Part shown: in pieces, positions 1 to 6,499 of the stretch
How positions within the stretch are numbered: the stretch's first letter is position 1
Layout: every line of letters starts with the position of its first letter
NCBI GenBank assembly: GCA_938039795.1
Contig: CALHWU010000092.1
Coordinates: forward strand, 1 to 11,249
From: an uncultured Muribaculaceae bacterium
GTDB taxonomy: Bacteria; Bacteroidota; Bacteroidia; Bacteroidales; Muribaculaceae
DNA length: 11,249 nt
Direction of reading: 5' to 3'
Position numbers and translations under genes: made by a program
The notes under the pieces: generated by a model
What the model was told of the DNA's origin: nothing
Seen by the model: the letters and a program-made list of their open reading frames with translations, nothing else
Database searches by the model: none

Positions 1-1
1 C

Positions 2-94
2 GGAGCCGGGCTCATCAGCATTGCGATTTTTTTCACCATATTAGTGCTGGGTCTCGTCTATGCCTGGCGGAAAGGAGCGCTTGAATGGAAGTGA
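2..94 (+). CDS. nuoA: NADH-quinone oxidoreductase subunit A, 3' end only (NuoA)
   Basis: This is the last 30 codons of a gene whose start lies before the window. Read from base 2 to the TGA at 92-94, the peptide is a hydrophobic membrane segment followed by the ending YAWRKGALEWK. A C-terminal motif of the type Y-x-W-x-K-G-A-L-E-W is characteristic of NuoA, the small three-helix subunit at the membrane/peripheral-arm junction of complex I. The identification is supported by nuoB starting immediately afterwards, the standard nuoA-nuoB order. The stop lies 10 bases inside nuoB, so the two genes overlap out of frame and are probably translationally coupled. Only the last membrane helix and tail can be assessed; nothing looks damaged. 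Confidence 0.88.
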   Translation, partial: GAGLISIAIFFTILVLGLVYAWRKGALEWK

Positions 95-693
95 CAACCA
101 AGAGCATGCCTTACGAGGCGTGGAAAGATAATGAATATATCGAAAGCCTGGTCAATGAGCTGAAGGAGAACGGCACTAATGTCATCGTCGGCTCGTTTGA
201 CAAACTTATCAACTGGGGACGTTCCAACTCCATCTGGCCTCTTACTTTCGCCACCAGTTGCTGCGGCATTGAATTCGTTTCGCTCGGAGCCGCGCGCTTT
301 GACATGGCGCGTTTCGGATGGGAAGTGGCGCGTTCGTCGCCCCGTCAGGCCGACTTCATCATGGTGGCCGGCACTATAGTGCATCGAATGGCTCCTGTGC
401 TGCGTCGTCTTTACGATCAGCTTGCCGAACCGAAATATGTGATAGCCACGGGCTCTTGCGCTGTTTCCGGCGGCCCGTTCAAGAAATCATACCATGTGGT
501 GATGGGAGTCGACAAGATAATACCGGTCGATGTGTATCTGCCGGGATGTCCGCCCCGTCCTGAAGCCATGATCTACGCTATCATGCAGCTTTCGCGCAAA
601 ATGAAAGTAGAGCGCTTCTTCGGAGGCGTCAACCGCAAGGAAAAACAGCAGGAATTCCTCAAAGAGCATCCCGTAGAGGGAGTGGAGGACTGA
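85..693 (+). CDS. nuoB: NADH-quinone oxidoreductase subunit B (NuoB, carries cluster N2)
   Basis: NuoB (202 aa) sits in the connecting part of the peripheral arm of complex I and holds the terminal [4Fe-4S] cluster N2, which reduces quinone. The four expected cysteines are visible: the adjacent pair C59-C60 in TSCCGIEF, C125 in GSCAVSGGPF and C155 in GCPPRPE. Other family blocks are INWGRSNSIWPLTFATS (about 42-58), the segment around DMARFGWEVARSSPRQAD (73-90) and the closing MQLSRKMKVERFFGG. The ATG at 85 is preferred because it gives the family's usual short N-terminal lead-in and overlaps the end of nuoA by 10 bases; an in-frame ATG at 106 is a weaker alternative. The nuoCD start follows after 56 bases. 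Length and motifs indicate an intact, functional protein. Confidence 0.97.
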   Translation: MEVTTKSMPYEAWKDNEYIESLVNELKENGTNVIVGSFDKLINWGRSNSIWPLTFATSCCGIEFVSLGAARFDMARFGWEVARSSPRQADFIMVAGTIVHRMAPVLRRLYDQLAEPKYVIATGSCAVSGGPFKKSYHVVMGVDKIIPVDVYLPGCPPRPEAMIYAIMQLSRKMKVERFFGGVNRKEKQQEFLKEHPVEGVED

Positions 694-749
694 CTTCCGG
701 AGCAATAAAGTCAACACCTTTCAATCAAACGAAGAAACCATTGACAAAT

Positions 750-2366
750 ATGGCAGACATTCAGGAAAGAATAGCCGGGCAGTTCCCCGAAGCCACTTTT
801 GATACGTCCGACGTGCTCACCGTCGAAATCCCCGACTCGAAGCTACATGCTCTCGCCCGTTTCTTGCGCGATGAGCTCCGCTTCGATTTTCTGGTGACGA
901 TAGTGGGTATGGACTGGGTAGAGAAGATGGGATGCATCTACTATCTCCAGTCGACATCGGATCACAGCCGCATAGCGATTAAAGCCACTACCGCTGACCG
1001 TGAGAACCCTATGCTTCACAGTATAGCCGATCTCTGGCATATCGCCGGAATATTCGAACGCGAGGTCTACGACTTTTTCGGCATAGTCTTTATCGGCAAC
1101 CCCGATATGCGCCGCCTTTTCCTCAGCATCGACTGGAAGGGCTATCCGCTGCGCAAGGACTACGATCCGTCGCTCAATCCTGTTCCGACAGAAAACGAGC
1201 GCCAGAGCGATTTCACCGACACATATGTGGAGCAGTCTGACGGCAAGGTGGTAAAAGAGCAGGCCCGTGTGTTTGAGGAAGATGACTTTGTGGTCAATAT
1301 CGGCCCTCAGCATCCGGCCACTCACGGAGTGCTTCGTTTCCGCACCGCCGTAGACGGCGAGACCATCAGGAAGATCGACGTCTACATGGGCTACATACAC
1401 CGCGGCATCGAGAAGATATGTGAGGGACTGACATATCCGCAGACCCTTCATTTCATGGATCGTATGGACTACTTCTCGGCCCACAACTATCACCATGGCC
1501 TCTGCATGACAATAGAGCAGGCGGCCGGCATAGAGGTGTCGCGCCGCGTGCAGGTGATCCGAGTGATCATGGACGAGCTTTCGCGCATCGCCTCCCACTG
1601 CCTGTTCATCGGAACGTTCTGTATGGACCTCGGTGCTACCACGATGCTTTTCTATACGCTCCGCGTGCGCGAGCAGATACTCGACATAATGGACAAGACC
1701 TGCGGCGCCCGCATGACATTCAACTATGAGACGATAGGCGGCGTGATGCAGGATCTTCATCCCGACTTTGTCAAGGATGTGAAAGAGCTTCTCGCAGTGC
1801 TTCCGGCTAACCTGAAGGAATACGACAAGCTGTTTACCGGCAACGTAATCACACGCAACCGTATGAAGGGCGTGGGCAAGATGAGCCGCGAGGATGCCAT
1901 CACCTGGTCGGTGACCGGCCCGTCGGGCCGTGCCTCGGGCTGGGCATGCGATATCCGCAAGACTCATCCCTACAGCATCTATCCGGAGCTTGATTTCGAG
2001 CAGGTGGTGATGCATGAAGGCGACGCCATGGCCCGTTTCAAGGTGCGCATGAAGGAGATCGAGGAGAGCGCGAAGATCATAGCGCAGCTCATCGACAATA
2101 TACCCGAAGGTGAGATTCAGGCCAAGGTGGCGAAAGTGTTGAAACTGCCAGTAGGCCACTGGTTCCGTACGGTTGAGGGTTGCCGCGGCGCATTCGGCAT
2201 CTATCTCGAGAGCGACGGCACTGTCAATCCTTACCGTCTGAAGATCGTTCCGCCGTGTCTGCCCGCAGCGGCAGCTGTCGATCATCTGACCAGAGGCCAG
2301 AAGATCGCCGACCTTATAACCATAGGCGGCTCGCTCGACTATATCGTGCCCGATATGGACCGATAA
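750..2366 (+). CDS. nuoCD: Fused NADH-quinone oxidoreductase subunits C and D (NuoCD)
   Basis: This is a natural fusion of the 30-kDa (NuoC) and 49-kDa (NuoD) subunits of complex I, 538 aa from the ATG at 750. A TTG three codons earlier is a less likely start. The NuoC part covers about residues 1-150 and contains EREVYDFFGI (103-112) and a WKGYPLRKDY block. After a short linker the NuoD part begins near residue 180 with GPQHPATHG (185-193). In the family, a His of this loop and the Tyr of MDRMDY (here Tyr241) line the quinone head-group site; both are present. The C-terminus ends in the family-typical DMDR. NuoD together with NuoB forms the quinone-reduction chamber. Such fusions are usual in enterobacteria and Bacteroidota. 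Only 45 bases separate it from nuoH, so nuoE, nuoF and nuoG are absent from their usual place. No frameshift is seen. Confidence 0.97.
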   Translation: MADIQERIAGQFPEATFDTSDVLTVEIPDSKLHALARFLRDELRFDFLVTIVGMDWVEKMGCIYYLQSTSDHSRIAIKATTADRENPMLHSIADLWHIAGIFEREVYDFFGIVFIGNPDMRRLFLSIDWKGYPLRKDYDPSLNPVPTENERQSDFTDTYVEQSDGKVVKEQARVFEEDDFVVNIGPQHPATHGVLRFRTAVDGETIRKIDVYMGYIHRGIEKICEGLTYPQTLHFMDRMDYFSAHNYHHGLCMTIEQAAGIEVSRRVQVIRVIMDELSRIASHCLFIGTFCMDLGATTMLFYTLRVREQILDIMDKTCGARMTFNYETIGGVMQDLHPDFVKDVKELLAVLPANLKEYDKLFTGNVITRNRMKGVGKMSREDAITWSVTGPSGRASGWACDIRKTHPYSIYPELDFEQVVMHEGDAMARFKVRMKEIEESAKIIAQLIDNIPEGEIQAKVAKVLKLPVGHWFRTVEGCRGAFGIYLESDGTVNPYRLKIVPPCLPAAAAVDHLTRGQKIADLITIGGSLDYIVPDMDR

Positions 2367-2411
2367 ACAAATCATCTGTTATTGACAACGACACCTGAAA
2401 AAACATAAGTC

Positions 2412-3488
2412 ATGTTTGATTTTTCCGCTTTAACCAACTGGATCCATGCCGGGCTTCTTTCGTTCATGCCCGAATGGCTCGCCGTGACCACGGAGTGCGT
2501 GCTCATAGGGCTGGTGCTTCTGACGGTCTACGCGCTGCTGGCACTTTTCTATATTTACTACGAACGCAAGGTGTGCGCCGCTTTCCAGTGCCGTCTTGGT
2601 CCCGACCGTGTGGGTCCGATGGGTCTGCTGCAGAGCTTCGCCGATATGTTCAAGATGCTCATCAAGGAGCTTATATCTCTGAAACATACTGATAAATTCC
2701 TTTTCGCTCTCGCACCCTATCTGGTGATTCTTGCCTCGATGCTCGCTTTCGCGGTGCTTCCCTGGGGCAACGGCCTTCAGATTATTGACTTCAATATCGG
2801 CATTTTCTTCCTGATCGCAGTTTCGTCGATAGGCGTGCTGGGTATTCTTCTTGCCGGATGGTCGAGCAATAATAAGTTCACTCTTATAGGCGCTCTCCGC
2901 TCCGGTGCGCAGATGGTCAGCTATGAGCTTTCGATCGGTCTGTCAGTACTCACGATGGTATGCCTTGCGGGCACGATGTCGGTGGGCGGCATTGTCGAGG
3001 AGCAGCGCGACCTCTGGTTTATCTTCTCCGGCCATATTCCGGCCATCATCGCATTCATCATCTATCTCATCGCAGGCACTGCCGAGACCAACCGCGGTCC
3101 GTTCGACCTTCCTGAGGCTGAGAGCGAGCTGACTGCCGGATACCATACGGAGTATTCCGGCATGCACTTCGGCTTCTTCTACCTGGCCGAGTATCTCAAT
3201 CTTTTCATCGTATCGGGTGTGGCAGCTCTTCTGTTTTTCGGAGGCTGGATGCCACTGCATATACCCGGATGGGAGAGCTTCAACCATATCATGGATTATA
3301 TCCCTTCGGTGATATGGTTTATCGGCAAGGCTGTGGTGATATCCTTCATCATTATCTGGTTCAAATGGACATTCCCGCGTCTGCGAATCGACCATATCCT
3401 TTCGCTTGAATGGAAATATCTGCTACCGATCAATCTTGTCAACCTTGTGCTGATGGTGTTGATCGTTGTATACGGACTCCACTTCTGA
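2412..3488 (+). CDS. nuoH: NADH-quinone oxidoreductase subunit H (NuoH)
   Basis: NuoH (358 aa) is the inner-membrane subunit that docks the peripheral arm and forms the entrance to the quinone channel, passing the redox signal to the antiporter-like subunits. About eight hydrophobic segments can be read. The diagnostic blocks are YYERKV near residues 49-54 followed by RLGPDRVGP, the long acidic loop ETNRGPFDLPEAESEL (225-240), which is the strongest NuoH signature, and FPRLRID (321-327). Length is close to the family norm apart from a somewhat longer C-terminal part. The next gene in the usual complex I order would be nuoI, but here atpD begins 47 bases downstream and nuoI appears only about 6.9 kb later. 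No terminator hairpin follows the stop codon. Confidence 0.97.
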   Translation: MFDFSALTNWIHAGLLSFMPEWLAVTTECVLIGLVLLTVYALLALFYIYYERKVCAAFQCRLGPDRVGPMGLLQSFADMFKMLIKELISLKHTDKFLFALAPYLVILASMLAFAVLPWGNGLQIIDFNIGIFFLIAVSSIGVLGILLAGWSSNNKFTLIGALRSGAQMVSYELSIGLSVLTMVCLAGTMSVGGIVEEQRDLWFIFSGHIPAIIAFIIYLIAGTAETNRGPFDLPEAESELTAGYHTEYSGMHFGFFYLAEYLNLFIVSGVAALLFFGGWMPLHIPGWESFNHIMDYIPSVIWFIGKAVVISFIIIWFKWTFPRLRIDHILSLEWKYLLPINLVNLVLMVLIVVYGLHF

Positions 3489-3535
3489 TACGCCTTACAC
3501 AACTGAAAAACCATCTATCCTGACAATAGACAGAC

Positions 3536-4105
3536 ATGAGCGACAAATACGGAAAAATAGCACAGGTCATCGGTCCCGTGGTCGACGTGGCCTTTGAGGG
3601 CGGCAGCAATGATCTGCCCCCGATCTATACCGCTCTGAAAGTAGACCGCCCCGACGGCGGAATGCTAATACTCGAAGTGGAGCAGCATATCGGTGAGAAC
3701 ACCGTGCGTTGCGTGGCCATGGAGAGCACCGACGGACTTCGTCGCGGTGAGCGCGTTGACAATCTCGACCGGCCCATAGCTGTGCCGACCGGAGATCAGG
3801 TGAAGGGACGTCTGCTGAATGTGGTCGGCGAGGCTATCGACCGTCTGCCGGCTCTCAAGCGCGACAATCTGCGCCCGATCCATCAGCCGGCTCCGGAATT
3901 TGACGATCTGACCATAGGCACCGAGATACTTTATACCGGCATCAAGGTGATAGATCTGCTCGAACCTTACAGCAAGGGCGGCAAGATCGGTCTGTTCGGT
4001 GGCGCCGGCGTAGGCAAGACCGTGCTCATCATGGAGCTGATCAACAACATCGCCAAAGGACACAATGGTTTTTCGGTGTTTACCGGTGTCGGAGAACGGC
4101 AATGA
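3536..4105 (+). CDS. atpD: AtpD N-terminal fragment: beta-barrel and P-loop
   Basis: This 189-aa open frame holds the N-terminal beta-barrel crown domain (about residues 1-80) and the start of the nucleotide-binding domain. The P-loop GGAGVGKT is at 155-162, with Lys161 and Thr162 for phosphate and magnesium. E187 and R188 of GVGER match the catalytic Glu and phosphate-sensing Arg of F1 beta, but the protein stops one residue later. It lacks Walker B, the rest of the catalytic site and the C-terminal helical domain, so alone it could not work as a beta subunit. The ATG at 3536 gives the family-typical N-terminus, with KIAQVIGPVVDVAF following shortly. Confidence 0.8.
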   Translation: MSDKYGKIAQVIGPVVDVAFEGGSNDLPPIYTALKVDRPDGGMLILEVEQHIGENTVRCVAMESTDGLRRGERVDNLDRPIAVPTGDQVKGRLLNVVGEAIDRLPALKRDNLRPIHQPAPEFDDLTIGTEILYTGIKVIDLLEPYSKGGKIGLFGGAGVGKTVLIMELINNIAKGHNGFSVFTGVGERQ

Positions 4106-5027
4106 TCTGCTTCGGGAAATGATCGAGAGCGGTGTCATGAAATATGGCGAGAAGTTCCGTGAAGGGATGGATAAAGGCGAATGGAACCTGCAGGATGTCG
4201 ACATGAAAGAAGTGAGTGACTCGCAGGCCACTCTCGTGTTCGGCCAGATGAACGAACCGCCGGGCGCACGTCTGCGCGTGGCTCTGTCGGGACTGACGGT
4301 CGCCGAACAGTTCCGCGACCAGGACGGCGGCGGCAAGGAGATACTTCTCTTTATCGACAATATATTCCGTTTCACTCAGGCAGGCAGTGAGGTGTCGGCT
4401 CTTCTCGGGCGTATGCCGTCGGCTGTGGGCTATCAGCCTACACTCGCATCCGAGATGGGCGCACTGCAGGAGCGCATCACATCGACCAAAAACGGTTCGA
4501 TCACGTCGGTTCAGGCCATCTACGTACCGGCCGACGACCTGACCGACCCGGCTCCGGCCACGACATTCAGCTTCCTTGATGCTACTACGGTGCTCAGCCG
4601 AAAGATCGCCGAGCTTGGCATATATCCGGCCGTTGATCCTCTGGAATCGACTTCGCGTATCCTCGACCCGAACATCATCGGCGAGGATCACTACAATACA
4701 GCGCAGGCCGTCAAGCAGCTGCTGCAGAAATACAACGAGCTGCAGGACATCATAGCCATCCTCGGTGTCGACGAGCTGTCGGACGAGGACAAGCTGGTGG
4801 TGGCACGCGCACGCCGTGCGCAGCGCTTCCTCTCCCAGCCTTTCCATGTGGCTGAGCAGTTCACTGGCCTTCCCGGCGTGATGGTGCCTCTGAGCGAGAC
4901 CATCCGCGGATTCAAGATGATACTCAACGGTGAGATGGACGAGTATCCCGAGCAGGCCTTCCTCAATGTCGGCACTATCGACGAGGCCATCGAGAAGGGC
5001 AAGAAACTGCTTGCGGAGGTAAAGTGA
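4065..5027 (+). CDS. atpD: AtpD C-terminal fragment: Walker B, DELSDED and helical domain
   Basis: This open frame (320 codons from an ATG at 4065) carries the rest of beta. Its first 10 codons overlap the upstream fragment in another frame and are not beta sequence; true beta sequence begins at about residue 12 with GNDLLREM. The Walker B strand is EILLFIDN (92-99, Asp98). The adenine-site region, the segment around AVDPLESTSR and the C-terminal helical domain follow. The lever motif, DELSEED in most F1 beta subunits, reads DELSDED (236-242), a conservative change. The ATG at 4065 is probably fortuitous, although reinitiation there after the TGA at 4103 cannot be excluded. Without the N-terminal fragment it has no P-loop and would not be catalytic. 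Confidence 0.75.
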   Translation: MVFRCLPVSENGNDLLREMIESGVMKYGEKFREGMDKGEWNLQDVDMKEVSDSQATLVFGQMNEPPGARLRVALSGLTVAEQFRDQDGGGKEILLFIDNIFRFTQAGSEVSALLGRMPSAVGYQPTLASEMGALQERITSTKNGSITSVQAIYVPADDLTDPAPATTFSFLDATTVLSRKIAELGIYPAVDPLESTSRILDPNIIGEDHYNTAQAVKQLLQKYNELQDIIAILGVDELSDEDKLVVARARRAQRFLSQPFHVAEQFTGLPGVMVPLSETIRGFKMILNGEMDEYPEQAFLNVGTIDEAIEKGKKLLAEVK

Positions 5028-5085
5028 CATTCGCGCGCATATATAAACAACAACCGGCATTGACGGGCATAAATAAATCAAAGGC

Positions 5086-5319
5086 ATGACACTAAAGATC
5101 ATATCGGCAGAGGATATACTCTTCGAGGGTGAGGTGACGCTGGTCGCTCTTCCGGGAGTGATGGGGCAGTTTACCGTGCTTCATAATCATGCTACGCTCA
5201 TCTCGGCGCTCACAGCGGGCAATATCGAGTATGTCACCGACGGACAGCGCGAGTCGCTGCCGATAAGCGGTGGCCTGGTGTCGGTTGACAACAATGTTAT
5301 ATCCGTTTGTATCTACTGA
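5086..5319 (+). CDS. atpC: ATP synthase F1 epsilon subunit, short form (AtpC)
   Basis: This 77-aa protein is the N-terminal beta-sandwich domain of the epsilon subunit, which connects the gamma shaft to the c-ring as part of the rotor foot. Recognisable blocks are LKIISAEDILFEGEV near the start, LPGVMGQFTVLHNHA in the middle and ISGGLVSVDNNVISV at the end. The usual epsilon subunit is about 130-140 aa; the C-terminal two-helix domain, which can extend along gamma and inhibit ATP hydrolysis, is missing. The protein ends cleanly after the last beta strand, as in related Bacteroidota, so this is a natural short form and not a truncation. The gene follows atpD by 58 bases and its TGA lies 2 bases before the atpB start. 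Confidence 0.93.
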   Translation: MTLKIISAEDILFEGEVTLVALPGVMGQFTVLHNHATLISALTAGNIEYVTDGQRESLPISGGLVSVDNNVISVCIY

Positions 5320-5321
5320 AC

Positions 5322-6446
5322 ATGAAGAAGCTTTTAGCCATATTGTCGCTCTTACTGCTGGTGTCGGCGGTGCCATGCATGGCATCGGAGACTCATGGCG
5401 GAGATGACGCCGAAGATGGCAAGATCGACGCGAAAGAGATAATATTCGAGCATCTCGGCGACCGGTATGGCTGGGAGGTGCCTTTCTTTCACGACAAGTC
5501 GATCCCTCTGCCAATCATAGTGTGGGGGCACGACGGACTGCACTGCTTCATGTCGTCGAAGGTCGAGCACGGACGCACCTATGTTGACGGCAACGCGACG
5601 TTCAAAGTGGCAGGCGCCGACAGCGAGCATAAAGGCAAGATCGTGGAGATCATTGACGGCAAGGAATACAAGCCGTGGGATATCTCGATCACCAAGAATG
5701 TTCTCGGGCTGTTCATAGCTGTGGCGCTCGTCATAATCAGCATACTCAACGTAGCCAGGTGGCACAAGCGCAACGGCTACAAGGCTCCGCGCAAATTCAC
5801 TGGAGCCATTGAATCGCTGATCACGTTTGTCTACGACGGGGTGATCAAGCCTACGCTTAAGGATCGCGCGATGAAGTTTGCTCCGTATCTTCTGACGGTG
5901 TTCTTCTTCATACTCTATATGAACCTGCTCGGACTGATAGTGGTGTTCCCCGGCGGAGCGAACCTTACGGGCAATATCGCCGTCACTCTGGTGCTGTCTA
6001 TATTCACGTTCCTGCTCACCAACCTGATCGGAACGAAGCATTACTGGAAAGAGATACTCTGGCCCGACGTTCCGCTCTGGCTGAAGTTCCCCATACCCAT
6101 CATGCCGATCATCGAGATTTTCGGTGCTCTCACCAAGCCGGCGGCTCTGACGGTGCGTCTGTTCGCCAACATGCTCGGTGGCCATATGATCATATTGGTG
6201 CTCACACTTCTGATTTTCATATTTGCCGCAATGGGGCCGGTGGTGACCGGCGGCATGACGGTGATCTCGGTGGCATTTTCAGTATTCATGCTGCTGATCG
6301 ATGTGCTCGTCAGCTTCATCCAGGCCTATGTGTTCACGATGCTGTCGACGATATTCATATCATTCGGTCAGGAGCGTGAACATAATGAAGAGGCTCACGG
6401 CCACAAGGAATCAGCTACGACGGCCGAAAGTCCTGTAGCCGGTTGA
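5322..6446 (+). CDS. atpB: ATP synthase Fo subunit a with periplasmic extension (AtpB)
   Basis: Subunit a (374 aa from the ATG at 5322) is the stator membrane protein with the two proton half-channels. A TTG at 5307 would overlap atpC and is less likely. The N-terminus, beginning MKKLLAILSLLLLVS, is a signal peptide with a probable cleavage after Ala21 (CMA/SET). It is followed by about 100 polar residues expected in the periplasm, including IIFEHLGDRYGWEVPF and IPLPIIVWG. The membrane core starts near residue 128. The helix with the essential Arg reads LTVRLFANMLGGH, Arg279, equivalent to E. coli Arg210. The C-terminus is a His/Glu-rich cytoplasmic tail. Typical subunit a is about 250-270 aa; the additional N-terminal domain is a Bacteroidota feature. 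The start 2 bases after the atpC stop suggests translational coupling. Confidence 0.95.
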   Translation: MKKLLAILSLLLLVSAVPCMASETHGGDDAEDGKIDAKEIIFEHLGDRYGWEVPFFHDKSIPLPIIVWGHDGLHCFMSSKVEHGRTYVDGNATFKVAGADSEHKGKIVEIIDGKEYKPWDISITKNVLGLFIAVALVIISILNVARWHKRNGYKAPRKFTGAIESLITFVYDGVIKPTLKDRAMKFAPYLLTVFFFILYMNLLGLIVVFPGGANLTGNIAVTLVLSIFTFLLTNLIGTKHYWKEILWPDVPLWLKFPIPIMPIIEIFGALTKPAALTVRLFANMLGGHMIILVLTLLIFIFAAMGPVVTGGMTVISVAFSVFMLLIDVLVSFIQAYVFTMLSTIFISFGQEREHNEEAHGHKESATTAESPVAG

Positions 6447-6499
6447 AAAACAGATTAAATGAATCAACAATAAAAAACAAACCATAAAAACTTAAGATT
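6447..6499 (+). promoter_or_regulatory. A-rich leader of atpE (probable translation enhancer)
   Basis: The 53-base gap before atpE is strikingly A-rich, with runs such as AATAAAAAACAAACC and CATAAAAACTTAAG, while the surrounding coding DNA is GC-rich. There is no purine-rich Shine-Dalgarno core at the proper distance. Bacteroidota generally start translation without Shine-Dalgarno pairing and favour adenines just upstream of the start codon. I infer that this leader is an unstructured ribosome-loading site that boosts synthesis of subunit c, which is needed in many more copies than the other Fo subunits. No hairpin or TAnnTTTG promoter element is visible, but an internal promoter is not excluded. 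Confidence 0.5.

Larger units (their letters stand above)
3536..5027 (+). pseudogene. atpD: ATP synthase F1 beta subunit gene, interrupted by a frameshift (AtpD)
   Basis: AtpD is the catalytic subunit of F1. Its complete family sequence is present but in two frames. The first runs from the ATG at 3536 and reads normally to GVGER, then meets TGA at 4103-4105. The second resumes at GNDLLREM and runs to the TGA at 5025-5027. The family segment here is GVGERTREGNDL; the observed bases join the CG of the Arg codon directly to the GC of the second Gly codon. This is what a deletion of 11 bases would give, losing Thr-Arg-Glu and parts of Arg and Gly. Both sides are otherwise strongly conserved with no further damage, so the lesion is either very recent or an assembly/sequencing error. 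If the missing bases are restored the protein would be about 500 aa, normal for the family. Nothing in the sequence separates the two explanations, though an essential-gene context favours error or a rare strain-level mutation. Confidence 0.85.

Noticed and set aside
843..2375. Long antisense open frame of about 510 codons opposite nuoCD
   Set aside because: Its length comes from the codon bias of nuoCD: the antisense frame rarely meets stops. The translation has no recognisable domain, is rich in His, Arg, Leu and Ala in the way antisense shadows are, and fully overlaps a well-supported gene.
3511..3530. Small inverted repeat TCTAT/ATAGA just before atpD, considered as a terminator or operator at the nuo/atp junction
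   Set aside because: The stem has only five AT-rich pairs with a seven-base loop and no T-run follows, so it is too weak for a terminator and expected by chance.
3489..3535. Internal promoter for the atp genes in the nuoH-atpD gap
   Set aside because: I looked for the Bacteroides TAnnTTTG element with an upstream TTTG and found none. Absence of the consensus does not exclude a promoter, but there is nothing to annotate.
4074..4089. Direct repeat CGGTGT at 4074 and 4084, considered as the cause of the atpD deletion
   Set aside because: Both copies are retained and encode the normal residues FSVFTGVG; the missing bases lie further downstream, so this repeat does not mark the deletion ends.
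4080..4110. Programmed ribosomal frameshift in atpD
   Set aside because: There is no slippery heptamer or convincing downstream structure, and a frameshift could not restore the missing Thr-Arg-Glu residues. A deletion or sequence error explains the data better, and programmed frameshifting is not known for atpD.
4080..5102. Antisense open frame of about 340 codons opposite the second half of atpD
   Set aside because: It is a shadow of the conserved AtpD coding sequence, with no recognisable family motif and no support from gene order.
5307..5321. TTG start at 5307 for atpB, overlapping atpC
   Set aside because: It would put five residues before MKKLL, which is a typical signal-peptide beginning, and the ATG at 5322 follows the atpC stop by 2 bases.
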